Source: Oegoconia quadripuncta (lineage: Eukaryota > Arthropoda > Insecta > Lepidoptera > Autostichidae). Taken from it: 64,000 nucleotides of DNA. Below, piece by piece: positions 1-10,713 of the stretch; positions within the stretch are counted from its first letter, which is position 1; every line of letters begins with the position of its first letter. A program made the translations under genes and the position numbers. Location of the stretch: assembly GCA_949316235.1 (NCBI GenBank), contig OX438753.1, forward strand, positions 18,470,801 through 18,534,800. Reading direction: 5' to 3'. Under the pieces are notes generated by a model. That model did no database searches. It worked only from the letters and a program-made list of their open reading frames with translations, and was not told the DNA's origin.

Positions 1-80
1 TGATGTCATAATAAAAGAAATTTGATAATGTTAACTTGAAGTACATGTTACTTGCCATCGAAAAATAGACGATATAATAC

Positions 81-230
81 CTGTAAGACGTTGATCTCCC
101 CCTCTTCGCCGGTCATGGTGTAGTTGGTAGTGGGGGGCGGGGGCCGGGCGTGGGAACGCTCGTATTCGGCTGCAGCAGCCGCTAGTCCTTCGCCTCCGCT
201 GTTTGTCGGCTCGCTTGGACCTGCTTCTTC
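81..230 (-). CDS. RanBP3: RanBP3 coding exon 4, start of the Ran-binding domain
   Basis: Acceptor ccttcgcag before 230 and donor gtattat after 81; 50 codons. Starts EEAGPSEPTNSGGEG, then an Ala run and a Pro run, and ends TMTGEEGEINVLQ, the entry into the RanBD. Downstream exons lie left of the window. Confidence 0.88.
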
Positions 231-3200
231 CTGCGAAGGAATATTGTTTTGATTAATGTGTATGTATATCTATATTCCGCTTCACTGTTATTCCGACAGT
301 AATGTTTTCTTTAAACTGTAAATTTGATCTACTTCTAGCACTGGATCATATTTTCAGTTTAATTATTACTGATTCTATTACGTAATGCCAGCAGTCAACT
401 TTCAAGCAAAACTTCGGATTTTTTTATATTGAGAAAACTTCAAGGAATCGTGTTTTGAGACAATATATGATCAGTATCAGAAGCATTGTTGACAAAACGG
501 GACTGGTTCTAAGGCCCGTATTAATAAACCGTTCTGAAGATTGACATGGTCTCAAGTTGATGCTTGAGAATCTGTTGCATATAAAAACAGCATCAGAAAA
601 AATGGTCTTGAGACCGAGACGCGATCTCAATCTCAAGAACGATTTATTAATACGGGCCTAAGTCACGTGAGATCTAATTAATACTTTACTTCCGCTTACA
701 GCTCCGTCCGTGTGGGATCTTTTTAATCGGGGATATAAAAGTACCATATATGCTAACGAATGCGCAGCGTACCACGTCTACCCACAACGTGTACCGACGA
801 CCTAATGAAAGTCGCCGAAAGTCACTGTTTGCAGGCCGTTTTCAATCGGCGCTCTGGATATCTATGGGGAATGTCCAAATGGTAAACCTCCGGAAGAATA
901 ATAGAGCGAAATTACAGATGCATTAAAATTGAGGCCTCAGGGTGACAGGTGTTTAGTGACTCCCATATTTAAGACTGATAGTGTGAATCTGACTTTGTGA
1001 GGCAGCAGGTTCAAATTATAAATTTTTGGAGAGGTCTCATACTAGTAATTTATATTATTTACATGAGGTCTGTTGATTGTATATCGATCATTTAGTAAAG
1101 TTTACTTTATGGATAAGAAAAGATTGCATTTATCGAAAAGAGGCCACAAGGATAATGATTGTTTTTATTTTATATTTCTACTTACCTACTTGTAGTCTTT
1201 GCTGAATCGTGATAATGTTTTATTTCAATAAGTACTGCAAAAGCAATACATGTAAAACAATGCATTCTTAAATAAATGAAAATAGAATTACAGATCACTA
1301 ACCTGTATGTTTTCCTTGACTGACGCCGCAGCGCTTGTAAACAACAACTCCGTTGTTCCATTAGTAGAACTATGATCTACTGGTGATGCATCACCGTTGT
1401 TCACATTCTCCATTATTACCACCCTCTCGCTCAGATTCTGCCCGAAGACAAACCCTGAAGATGAACTCGCAGGCTGCGCGGGTACCGGATTGGATGTTCT
1501 TGGGGTAACGTTGGCAGACCCCAACGGAACAAACTTTGGGGCTTCAGCTTCATCCTTCGCATCTTTCAATCTGTCCTCTACAGGTTCAGCCTCTTTCTCC
1601 TTCTCAGTATTTGTGGCCTCGGTTGGTTCAGATACTTTTAGAAAAGGATTGCTTCCAGGTTTTAGCTGTGATGGGCGCAACAGTGAACCTAAAAGGTGAA
1701 GATACAAACAATGAAATACGATATTATGCGAGAATTTGTCGTTATTATTACGATAAACAGGCGGGCGATCACTGATTTTTAGAACGTCGGCACTCGATGT
1801 AGCTGCACATAAAGCCCATAATGCTCATGATGAATCCCCGAGAATTCCGACAGACTAGGAAACTTGCGACGTCGCGTTAGTTGACCACTAAATGACGCCG
1901 AGCGCAAAGTAAAACATGTCCACAGGTGCCATATAACGTTCGTCTGTAGGAAATAGAAACCAGTCGCCATTTGCGACATCCACTGGAAGAGACGAGTTGT
2001 TTGATTCTACTCTTGAGAATGTCTCTTACCAAATGGATTGCAACTTTTACTGGAGCTCGAGGCAAAGCTGGAGGAGCCGAAGCCGCCAAGTCGAGGCTTG
2101 GCCAGTACCACCCGCGACTGGGATGAACCATTGTAGAAATCCTCCATAGGTGTTTTACCTAATAAGAAAACATTACGAGAAGTTAATGTTTCTGAAATGG
2201 GCAATCGTTTTGTTCTGGCATATTCCATTAGTTCATGCATAGAAGTCATCATCAACAGTTTAGAGACCATAACTGGACACCAGCCTCTCTCAGATGGCGC
2301 GACTTTAATGACAGGACTTGCCCTAATCACCTATAATCCAGTATGGATATACTTTTAACTTCTATAGTCTTGAAGGCCGTGATATTTTGTAAATGGAGAA
2401 AGTAGCTGACAGTGATAGAATAAAAATGTTTTCTAACGAATCAGTAGCTTGTTTTAAGATATAGTATAGTATGCGTTGGAAAATATACTAAGAACTCCTA
2501 TAGGTAACTACAGGTACAGTCAATATCAACGTGGCTATTTGACATGAATAGTGGTAGCATCCTGCCTAATAAGTTAGTCCTTCCGCAGTTCTATAAAATA
2601 ATCATCTCTGGTATAAACAAAATAGGCAGCGTGCTACTATTGATTAACGCCTTATATATTATTCAGTACATCGACTGTACATACGCCTGCCTGTCTCATA
2701 TTTTCATTTATGTGACAAATGGAGTTACAACCACCTAGAATTAGAAGTGGTCCTGCAAAAATTCTGCGATCCAGTTTCTACGTTTCTACAGTTCTAGAAC
2801 AGTGGCTAGTAGCGAATTTTTATTAGAATTGATGGAAATACATGTTTGTATGTGCTAGCAGTCTCTCACATGCCAGTACCGAACAGCGAAAAAACGCCTG
2901 ACGAATGAGAGGCAGTAATCCAGCCAATCAGTGCAGATTGTCCAACATTTATTTACACTTAAAATTTGTAGGGATCCGAACCAAAAAGGTAAGAATAAGA
3001 ATCCTCAACGCCCGCACACATGGCAGGCTTTTTGGCCCGCGTCTGTTCGTTAAGCTTGTGTCAGTAAAACTATACAGGCATGAGTAATGGTAATGACACA
3101 TGGGTTTCCGCGAAAAAAAAAACAGACAAAATTCCGCCGTGCCCAGAAAGTTATAGATAAGGTGGAGACCATATTCGAAAAGAGAGGAGAAGGACCTAAG

Positions 3201-5139
3201 TGAGTGAAATAATATGATAATTGTATTCATGCAGGTGAAGGCTCAAGTTTTATCAATAACTTCGTGTAGGGGTTCGTCCATCACAGTCAATCATTAAATA
3301 ACAACTAATGAAAAACAAATTGTAGATTGCTACAATTATCATAGAAAATGATGGGGGAAAATTTTTTTAAATATTTTAACTGTACCGAAATGGGGAGTTC
3401 TGAAAAATTAAGTGTCTTAGGCAGGACGGTATCATAAGAAAACGCTTTATTAGATTGAAAGCTATTATAGACAAAAGCATAATATAAGTGAAGCAACTTT
3501 TCTAAATATATGTGACATATCCAGTGTGCGCACCTACACCATCGGCTACATTTTCATGCATATGTATTATAAATGCTTGTAAAAAATCGGCAATTCATGG
3601 CTTCACTTCTATCATAGTCTTCCTTTTTTTCTTGGTCTGGGAGTGAGTTCCGGTTAAAAGTAAATTGAAACATTTCAGAATACTTTGATAAACATGCAGT
3701 GATTAAAAAACTGACTATAAGCAGTAATCAAAACAAAGGAGTATTCACAAACCTCATTTTTAATTTCAAATCAAGGCTAGTGCAAAAATCTTTACTAAGG
3801 ACAACTAATGCCAGATACAAGGAATACCAGTATTGGAAAAAACCAAGTGACTACAAGGGACAGTACTCAGCATTATAAATTTTAATTTGAGTCATTGTCT
3901 TGTCTTGATGTTACAATCTTATTTACTTAATATAGTGATAAGGCCATTAGACACTATTGTACAATTCTATTTTATATTTCTTTATCATATTAATGGTATA
4001 TTACTGTTAGTGCCCATCCAGGGCACAGTTTATTTTTAGCTTTTGATATAAGTATACATATTATTGCTTAATAAATGCAAACAGTTCCACAGGTTTCAAG
4101 TTACTTCACAGCCAATTGTACAAAATAGGTTCAGTAGATATTGAACAGACTTTCAGATTACAAAGCTAGATAATGCAATAATACATTCACATGGTGTCCC
4201 ACAATACAACTACAAGGCTAATTTCAACTAGACTACATTTGCAGTAGTCAGTCAGACAGTACAAGTAAACAGGCAAGCAATATGACATATTGTGCATGGA
4301 AAAAGGGTGACATTATGACCTGTATTTGGCAGAATTACTACAAAGTAGTATTTGCCATTAAATTAAAAAGTGAAAGTGACATTATAGACTGATAGTGTGC
4401 AATTAGATCCCCAGAATGAAATTGAGTTATTTATCTGTATTCATAATTTTATATATTTTATCTACATCACTATCACTGGATGTTGATGCACTGTCAGATA
4501 TATACAGAAAGTTCTAGATACTTTGGGGTGGTATTTTTAACCTAGAATCAACTCCAGCTCAAGCCTAAATTTCACTTTTTGTGCACCTCATAGGTCACTG
4601 TCTCTACTCCACCGTGGTATTCAATTAACAATCATGCATTCGCATAGGTAGGTATAATTAAAAACAAAAGATAAATTAGTTGTACCGATAGCAGACTGCC
4701 TGAAATATCTGTAGATTACACTTCGATGGTAAGTATCAGAGGATTCTGCACATTCCAAAACAGGATTCCAGAAGGAAAAAAGTATATTGATGCTAATCCA
4801 TGCTATTCTATCAGATTATACATCGCACACGGCGGATATCACACAGGTTTCAAAAATGTATCATTCAAAAAGCATCTGTTGTATTAGAATTTGTCACGAA
4901 TAACAAATGTTATACCTGAATTCAAAGGGGATTTATTATACAAAACGGAAACAAAAAATATGTTGATGATGCAGCGTAAAGACCTTCACTGACACATTAT
5001 TTCATGCAGTATTTATTGAAGAATATGAATTTATTGAACAACGGTTTGTTCAATGTGAAACTAAATTATAAATAACAACTGGAAATTAACAAAAATCAGT
5101 AAAGAAACTAAAAATTGTACCTTGCTTTGCATCTGCCAT
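81..5139 (-). CDS. RanBP3: RanBP3 (Ran-binding protein 3), 5' part; gene continues past the left edge
   Basis: Partial spliced gene read right to left: coding exons 5139-5121, 2158-2030, 1688-1303 and 230-81 (19+129+386+150 nt = 228 codons, all GT-AG, phases compatible). RanBP3 is a nuclear cofactor of CRM1/exportin-1 and Ran in nuclear export. The protein starts MADAKQGKTPMEDFYNG, like the MAD- start of vertebrate RanBP3. It then has a Ser-rich low-complexity stretch, an acidic/Glu-rich segment, and the family signature FVFGQNLSERV (an FG-containing motif seen in human RANBP3). The last exon in the window ends TMTGEEGEINVLQ, matching the start of the Ran-binding domain (ITGEEAESNVLQ in human). 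The rest of that domain lies outside the window. The start was chosen because the only in-phase upstream exon with an ATG is the 19-nt one. Introns hold an H-MITE (513-659) and otherwise little that is recognisable. Confidence 0.85.
513..659. mobile_element. H-MITE: Harbinger-like MITE in RanBP3 intron 3
   Basis: About 147 bp, bounded by inverted ends GGCCCGTATTAATAAA and its reverse complement, and flanked on both sides by TAA. The 3-bp TAN duplication recurs at two sister copies (18861-18997 with TAC; 42686-42802 with TAG), which supports a PIF/Harbinger-type origin. No coding capacity. Confidence 0.75.
660..1302. other. Remaining RanBP3 intron 3 sequence, no feature seen
   Basis: AT-rich intron DNA right of the MITE. 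No ORF with recognisable similarity, no tRNA-like boxes and no repeat shared with the rest of the window were noticed. Confidence 0.5.
1303..1688 (-). CDS. RanBP3: RanBP3 coding exon 3, carrying the FVFGQNLSERV motif
   Basis: Acceptor ccttttag before 1688 and donor gttagtg after 1303. It encodes SLLRPSQLKPGSNPFLKV, a Glu/Lys/Ala-rich acidic linker, then GFVFGQNLSERVV, and ends VKENIQ in phase 0. Confidence 0.88.
2030..2158 (-). CDS. RanBP3: RanBP3 coding exon 2
   Basis: Acceptor ttcttattag before 2158 and donor gtaagag after 2030. It encodes KTPMEDFYNG...KSCNPFG with a Ser-rich run and leaves one base for the next exon. Confidence 0.85.
2159..5120. other. RanBP3 intron 1 (about 3 kb), largely featureless
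   Basis: Spliced out between the 19-nt coding exon and exon 2. AT-rich, with no meaningful ORF. A stretch ending TTAATAAATGCAAAC near 4065-4085 looks like the tail of a retroposed sequence, but no family could be assigned. Confidence 0.5.
5121..5139 (-). CDS. RanBP3: RanBP3 coding exon 1 (19 nt)
   Basis: Minus-strand ATG GCA GAT GCA AAG CAA G, followed by the donor gtacaa. The single leftover G joins GT of the next exon to make Gly in frame. Too short to find by open reading frame; it was found by phase and by the MAD- start of the family. The 5' UTR extends to the right by an unknown amount. Confidence 0.75.
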
Positions 5140-5278
5140 TGTCGTTTCTTTTTATTTGGATAAAAAAAATGTTGCCATGCCCTTACGAATAGTAAAACCA
5201 CAGACGAGAAAACATATGTAAACAGAACAATAACCCATTTGACGCAACGACAGGAAAAAATATATATTATTCAATATA

Positions 5279-6196
5279 CAGTGTGGAAAGATAAGTAGGG
5301 CCCTGGAGGGAAACTACCTTAAATCCTTAAGCTGGCTCATTTTACTTAAAGAAGGCATTCCTTTATTTTTAAAAAGAAACAAAACTGCATTCAAAAATTT
5401 TCTAAAACTCGCTTGCCACGCCCGGGACTCGAACCAACGAAAATTAAAAAAAAAAAACAAACACTCCCTATTTTATTATACTAATCGATAGTGTTATTAT
5501 TCAGAATAAAATTTCTCTAACAAACATTTGGTAATAAAAATAAAAATGATCGTTAAATCTAATATTAACTTTATTTTACTATCAATTTGTTACACTTAAA
5601 TTCCGTTTCCGTAGATGGTTATGGGCAGCGGTGACACTTACCATCAGGTGCGCCTCTTGCTCGTTTGCCCACCTCTTCAATAAAAAAAAAAAAAATTATT
5701 TAACTGATAAATTGTTCGAAATGGGCCCCTTCGTTCTGGCTACACATAATTAGTCGCGTTGAAATTCATTTCTTGTAGCATTCAGCAAAGTGTTGTGGTC
5801 TATGCCCTTAATAACATTTTCTGATAAATCAGCAAGCGTGTACTTCATACGAAGTCTTTGAATGTTGGAGAGATATGAGAACTGTTACGTGTCTTTTACT
5901 TGTTGAAAGTGAACAGTAAGTACTAAATGTTCACTTTCCAGAGTAAGACCAAATGTTTGTTAGAGAAATTTTATCCTGAATAATAATACTATCGATTAGT
6001 ATAATAAAATAGGGAGTGTTTGTTTTTTTAATTTTAGTTGGTTCAAGTCCCGGGCGAGGCAAGCGAGTTTTAGAAAATCTTTGAATGCAGATTTGTTTCT
6101 TTTTGAAAATAAAGGAATGTCTTCTTTAACTATAATGAGCCAGCTTAAGGATTTAAGGTAGTTCCCCTCCAGGGCCCGACTTATATTTCCACACTG
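5279..6196. mobile_element. 918-bp foldback element with about 250-bp terminal inverted repeats
   Basis: The left arm (5279 to about 5532, starting CAGTGTGGAAAG) and right arm (about 5944-6196, ending CACACTG) are near-perfect reverse complements. TA flanks both ends, consistent with a Tc1/mariner-superfamily TA duplication. Each arm carries a Pol III B-box-like stretch (GGTTCAAGTCCCGGGCG on the right arm). The internal 410 bp has no ORF. A retroposon-type tail sits inside (about 5615-5697). It lies just upstream of the RanBP3 start and could form a very long hairpin if transcribed. Confidence 0.75.
5615..5697 (+). repeat. Retroposon 3' tail ending in poly(A), inside the foldback element
   Basis: GGTGACACTTACCATCAGGTG...GCTCGTTTGCCCACC followed by an A-run is the common 3' end of a lepidopteran non-LTR/SINE group. 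Only the tail is present. Confidence 0.6.
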
Positions 6197-7141
6197 TATA
6201 TATAAAAAAAAATATCTTCGTATTCGTGATTCGGGATTCGTAGGGTATTATGTGTTTATTTCGAGTTTTCTCTATTTAATTAATTGAATGATTTTAATTA
6301 TGTTGAATAGGCTAAAAACGCGACCGTCAAATGATACAATTAAGGCTATATTCGATTATGGTTTTTGGAAAAAATAAATTAAATTATCTATGCCAACACC
6401 TTCTATTTCACTAGTTTTCTTACGGTAAAAAAACGGTACGGTAGGTAATAATTTAAAGCTTTGGGGTAAATTTTTCCACTCATGGCAACCCTGAATTTTG
6501 AATGTATGTACTTTTTTTGTTGTCCCTGTCGACAACACGTTTTATCTCTTTATATCGTGAGTCGTGACATTGTGTATGTATGTATTTCAAAGATTTCAAT
6601 TTTTATTGTTTTGTGGAAGTGTGCACAAAGAGAATGTACTTTTGATGGATTTCTAGTATGTGGTTTTATGGTTAATATTGGCATGGCAATACTTTTCTTT
6701 TTTTTCCAAAATAATAAAAAAAAACAAGGCTTTTTGGCGGGAACTCGGCGAGTGAAGTAGCATTTTTCTTTATAAGTCTTATAATTTGTGCATTCTAACT
6801 TTTGAAGCTTAATAATGGCAGAATATTGTGCAGCAAACGTTAGTGATGGTGTACAAGTGAAGGGAAGTGTAAATTAAAGTGCGTAACGGAGCTTTCGGGT
6901 TCCCACAAGAAGCCGCCAAAATCTTTTGTAAAGCATTCTGCCACTTTACTGAAGAATGACTTGACCGTGACTAGACTCTGTATACGCCAAGTATACGACG
7001 AATTACTTGTTTTGACTGAGACTGACTTACAAACTGAAGAAATAAGTTAAATAAGACCTGGCTGTTATGGGCTAGATCCCTTTGCCTTCTCCTAAAGGAG
7101 AGAATGAAACCAAAAAAAAAATAAAAAAAACAAACTTGGGC
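6197..7141. other. Spacer with one unexplained open stretch
   Basis: No host exon was recognised. A short ATG frame near 6814 stops after 20 codons. A different frame stays open for about 65 codons (roughly 6850-7050) and includes KKPPKSFVKHSATLLKNDL. I do not recognise it. It could be a decayed transposon or pseudogene piece. Confidence 0.35.
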
Positions 7142-7219
7142 TAAGGCTCGTATTAATAAACCGTTCTCCAAATTGAGATTATCTTAAGTTCAATAATATA
7201 GGTAACATCAAGTGAGGTT
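7142..7219. mobile_element. Left half of an H-MITE split by a LINE
   Basis: Begins GGCTCGTATTAATAAACCGTTCT and parallels 513-659. The sequence breaks at CAAGTGAGGTT (7209-7219), the left copy of the target duplication of the LINE that follows. It resumes at 10627. Confidence 0.75.
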
Positions 7220-7652
7220 CATAAAACTCCAAAATAGGGAAGATTGTGTGGTGGTTTCCCTCTTGCCTTCCACACCGCAGTTTAAGAGCCGGGGTGTTCC
7301 CGCCTCTTAATATCCAGTCAAAAGCCCTTCTTGATACTGTATCTTCGGCCTTCTGCCAGTACTGATGTTGCTGCTGCTCAACACCAGGGGAAACGCTTAT
7401 TTACTGGCGGCGTTGACTCGCCATGTCACAGGGTCGTCAGTGGATATTGTAGCTTTTTGTAGAGGAGCCCATCCCACAGGACTCCCCACTACCTCCTGTT
7501 AAACCTGCCGCTGTGTGGTCGGGGACTGCTTATTCAACATATTCGCAGCTAACCATCATATCTGATGGCCGTTCACTATCCGCCACCTGTGACCCCGTTA
7601 GTAGCCTACAGCTCAGCCCTAACTAAATTGCCCTATTTTGGAGTTTTATGAA

Positions 7653-10217
7653 ATGCACAACAATAAGAAAGTAGTTCTTGACAACGGGCTTCCACGATAT
7701 CAGATGGCGTGGCGGTCTGAGTCCGGCAGGGTCAGGAGCAAGGCTGACTCGGTCGTCATCATGCGAAATCCTTGTAAAGTTGGAACGTGGAATGTGAGGA
7801 CAATGTTAGAACCGGGGAAGTTAGAAGAAGTAAAGATGGAGATGGACAGACTTGGAATGGATATACTAGGTTTGAGTGAGGTCAGATGGGAGGGAAGTGG
7901 AGATTTCTGGAGTGGCGAATATAGAGTTATTTACACTGGAGAAAAACAAGGTACAAACGGTACCGCTATAATACTAAATAAGAGATGGGGTACAAATGTA
8001 GAAAATACTATCCATCAGAATGACCGATTAACAGTAGTTAAGATTAAATCGAAGCCCACAGATGTAACAATAATACAGGTCTATATGCCAACTAGCAACC
8101 ACTCAGATGACGAAATAGAAGATATGTACAATGATATGGACACATTACTAGATACAGTCAAAGATACAGATAGTTTGATAATTATGGGTGATTTCAACGC
8201 AGTTGTCGGAGAAGGGGGGGACGATAAAACAGTAGGAAATTTTGGATTGGGAAAGAGAAATAAGAGAGGGGAAAGACTAGTACAATTTTGTAAAGAAAAG
8301 GATCTCATTATTACAAATACAATATTTAAACAACCTAAAAGAAGACTTTACACGTGGAAAATGCCAGGAGATATTGCGAGATATCAATTAGACTACATAA
8401 TGGTAAAAAGTAAATTCAGGAATCAAATAAGCTTATGTAAAACATTACCTGGAGCAGACCTAAACACAGACCACAACCTTCTTGTTAGTCTTCACAACTT
8501 TGAAATAAAGAAAATAAAGAGGAAACATAAGCCAAAGAACCTAGATCTCAGTAAACTTAAGGATATAGATAGTGATAGTAGAGTGCAATATAGTAATAGA
8601 ATAGGTGATAAGTTTGAACAATATAAAGATAGTTGTAAAAATATATCAGAAAATATTTGTATTGAAGACAGATGGAATATTACAAAAAATATTATGGTTA
8701 AAAGCGCAGAAGAGACACTTAAGAAAGAAAAACTAATTCCAAGAAAAAAGTGGCTCAGTTCAGAAATTATAGATTTAATGCTAAATAGAAGAAAATTAAG
8801 AAATAAGACAGACGAAGGTAGTAATAAGGAGTACAGGAAATTAACAAATAGAATAACATTATTATGTAAAGAAGCGAAAGAAAAAAATTCAGAAGAAAAA
8901 TGTAATGAGATAGAAAGTCTCATGATACAGGGAAAAATGGACAAAGCATATAGCATAATTCGAGAAATACATAAAAAACATAAAAGAAATAGTACTGCCG
9001 TCTTAGATAAAGAAGGAAAAATACTAATTGATCCTAAAGAAATTGTTAAAAGATGGACATGTTATATAGAAGAACTATATGAAGGGGAAGGTATGGCGGA
9101 AAGTTATATTGAAAAAGAAGAAGAGGTCGAGATCACAGAAATAGGACCCAGCATTTTAAGAGAGGAGTTTGAAAAAGCGTTAAGATGTATTCAAAACGGT
9201 AAAGCAGCGGGACTAGATAATATTTACATTGAAATGATTAAATATGCAGTTTGCGACCCGTTAAAGGAAGAGATTTTTAATTTAATTCAGGAAATGTATA
9301 GAACAGGAAAAATACCTAAAGATTTTTGTTTAAGTAAGACCGTAACACTACCAAAAAAAGCAAACACACTTAAATGTGAAGAACACAGAACTCTCAGTAT
9401 TATATCACAAGCCAGCAAAATATTAATTAAAATTATACAAAATAGAATTAGGCCGTTAACGGAACGATTTGTGGGACCGGATCAATATGGATTCAGACAG
9501 GAAAAGGGAACCAGGGAGGCTATTTTAGCAGTAAGATTAATAATAGACCGAAGGTTGGATTTTGACTTAGACACACATATAGTGTTTATTGATCTAGAAA
9601 AGGCCTTCGATAAAGTCAACTGGGAGAAAATGATGGAAATACTTATAAAAGCAGGATTGGATTATAGAGATAGAAGGATCATCTACGAATTGTATAAAAA
9701 GCAAGAAATGGTAATAGAGGTAGGAGAGGCAAAAGGAGCAGCAAAAATTAAACAAGGAGTAAGGCAGGGGTGTCCACTATCACCCTTGATTTTCAACATA
9801 TTTATAGAGTGTGCAATCCGTAAAATAACAAATACAGAAAAGGGGGGTGTCAAAATAAATGGGGAAATATTCAAATTTGTACGTTTCGCAGACGATATTG
9901 TAGCCATGGCAGAGAGTAAGACAGAATTGGAAGAACTGCTTAAAGAAATGGACTTTATTTTCAAAGAATTTGGACTCAAAATTAATATCAATAAAACAAA
10001 AACTCTAATTACATCGAAACACCCAAAAAATAGCCCTATTACTCTAAATAGTACACAAATTCAACAGGTTGAATCATTTAAATACCTAGGCAGCGTAATT
10101 ACTAATGACTCCCGATGTACGCCAGACATAAAAGCAAGAATAGCAATGGCAAGACAAGCATTCAATGCAAAAAAGAACCTGCTCAAAGCCAGAATATCAG
10201 GCCGAGTAAACTTATAA
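7653..10217 (+). CDS. LINE endonuclease-reverse transcriptase ORF
   Basis: The first ATG is at 7653 (MHNNKKVVL); the frame is open to TAA at 10217. The N-terminal apurinic-like endonuclease shows TWNVRTM, SEVRWEG, MGDFNAVVG, YQLDYIMVKS and the catalytic TDHNLLV. The reverse transcriptase follows, with QYGFRQEKGTREAI, VFIDLEKAFDKVNW, GVRQGCPLSPLIFNIFIE and the active-site FADDIVA (F-A-D-D replacing the usual YADD). The normal C-terminus (KVYIWSIALYGCETWTL, then a basic RGRPR tail) continues in other frames after 10217, so the ORF is truncated by an indel. Its product would nick DNA and prime cDNA synthesis at the target. It is A-rich on the sense strand, unlike host exons here. Confidence 0.88.
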   Translation: MHNNKKVVLDNGLPRYQMAWRSESGRVRSKADSVVIMRNPCKVGTWNVRTMLEPGKLEEVKMEMDRLGMDILGLSEVRWEGSGDFWSGEYRVIYTGEKQGTNGTAIILNKRWGTNVENTIHQNDRLTVVKIKSKPTDVTIIQVYMPTSNHSDDEIEDMYNDMDTLLDTVKDTDSLIIMGDFNAVVGEGGDDKTVGNFGLGKRNKRGERLVQFCKEKDLIITNTIFKQPKRRLYTWKMPGDIARYQLDYIMVKSKFRNQISLCKTLPGADLNTDHNLLVSLHNFEIKKIKRKHKPKNLDLSKLKDIDSDSRVQYSNRIGDKFEQYKDSCKNISENICIEDRWNITKNIMVKSAEETLKKEKLIPRKKWLSSEIIDLMLNRRKLRNKTDEGSNKEYRKLTNRITLLCKEAKEKNSEEKCNEIESLMIQGKMDKAYSIIREIHKKHKRNSTAVLDKEGKILIDPKEIVKRWTCYIEELYEGEGMAESYIEKEEEVEITEIGPSILREEFEKALRCIQNGKAAGLDNIYIEMIKYAVCDPLKEEIFNLIQEMYRTGKIPKDFCLSKTVTLPKKANTLKCEEHRTLSIISQASKILIKIIQNRIRPLTERFVGPDQYGFRQEKGTREAILAVRLIIDRRLDFDLDTHIVFIDLEKAFDKVNWEKMMEILIKAGLDYRDRRIIYELYKKQEMVIEVGEAKGAAKIKQGVRQGCPLSPLIFNIFIECAIRKITNTEKGGVKINGEIFKFVRFADDIVAMAESKTELEELLKEMDFIFKEFGLKININKTKTLITSKHPKNSPITLNSTQIQQVESFKYLGSVITNDSRCTPDIKARIAMARQAFNAKKNLLKARISGRVNL

Positions 10218-10614
10218 AAGTGTACATTTGGAGCATTGCTTTGTATGGGTGTGAAACGTGGACTTTAACTCTTAAAGACAAAGAAAGATTGGAAGCTTTT
10301 GAGATGTGGTGCTGGAGGAGAAGAAAACGAACGAAGAGGTTTTAAATATAGTAAAGGAAAAAAGGAAATTGTTGCAAGTAATTGAGAATAGAAGAGGGAA
10401 AATGCTGGGACACCTTATACGACACGATGATTTCATCAAAACTATAATAGAAGGAAGAATAGAAGGGAAAAGAAAAAGAGGAAGACCGAGAATAAGCTAC
10501 ATGCAGCAAATAAAAGAGAAGTTGAACGTCGTGTCGTATCAGGAGGTCAAGAGGAAGGCGGAGAGCAGAGAGATATGGAAAAATCTCCACCGACAAGAGC
10601 ATGGCTCTTAAATC
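10205..10614 (+). pseudogene. Frameshifted C-terminus of the LINE ORF
   Basis: Two frames carry the missing tail. The first (about 10205-10330) has IKVYIWSIALYGCETWTLTLKDKERLEAFEMWCWRR (abridged: starts IKVYIWSIALYG, ends EMWCWRR). The second (about 10330-10611) has TNEEVLNIVKEKRKLLQVI, then GKMLGHLIRHDDFIK and KRKRGRPRISY. Small deletions separate them from the main ORF and from each other. The YGCETW and GRPR motifs are standard for LINE C-termini. Confidence 0.8.
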
Positions 10615-10626
10615 AGATGATGATGA

Positions 10627-10713
10627 CAAGTGAGGTTGTGGGCCCGATTTGAGAATATGTTGCAACATATAAAAAAAATATACTACGCGATCTCTATCTC
10701 AATATCGATTTGT
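10627..10713. mobile_element. Right half of the split H-MITE
   Basis: Starts with the second CAAGTGAGGTT and ends near CAATATCGATTTGTTAAT, the decayed right inverted end. Together with 7142-7219 it rebuilds one MITE of the family seen at 513-659. Confidence 0.7.

Larger units (their letters stand above)
7220..10626 (+). mobile_element. Nearly full-length non-LTR retrotransposon (LINE), about 3.4 kb
   Basis: Flanked by an 11-bp duplication CAAGTGAGGTT (7209-7219 and 10627-10637). Contains a 5' UTR of about 430 bp, one long ORF with APE endonuclease and reverse transcriptase, and a short tail ending GATGATGATGA. A perfect 20-bp inverted repeat sits at 7220-7239 and 7631-7650, bracketing the 5' UTR. 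The C-terminal part is broken by two frameshifts (near 10.21 and 10.33 kb), so this copy is probably dead but young. A 5'-truncated relative lies at 24537-24633. Clade not assigned (RTE/L2-like single-ORF type). Confidence 0.88.

Noticed and set aside
1397..1699. Plus-strand ORF across RanBP3 exon 3
   Set aside because: Antisense shadow of a well-supported spliced exon on minus.
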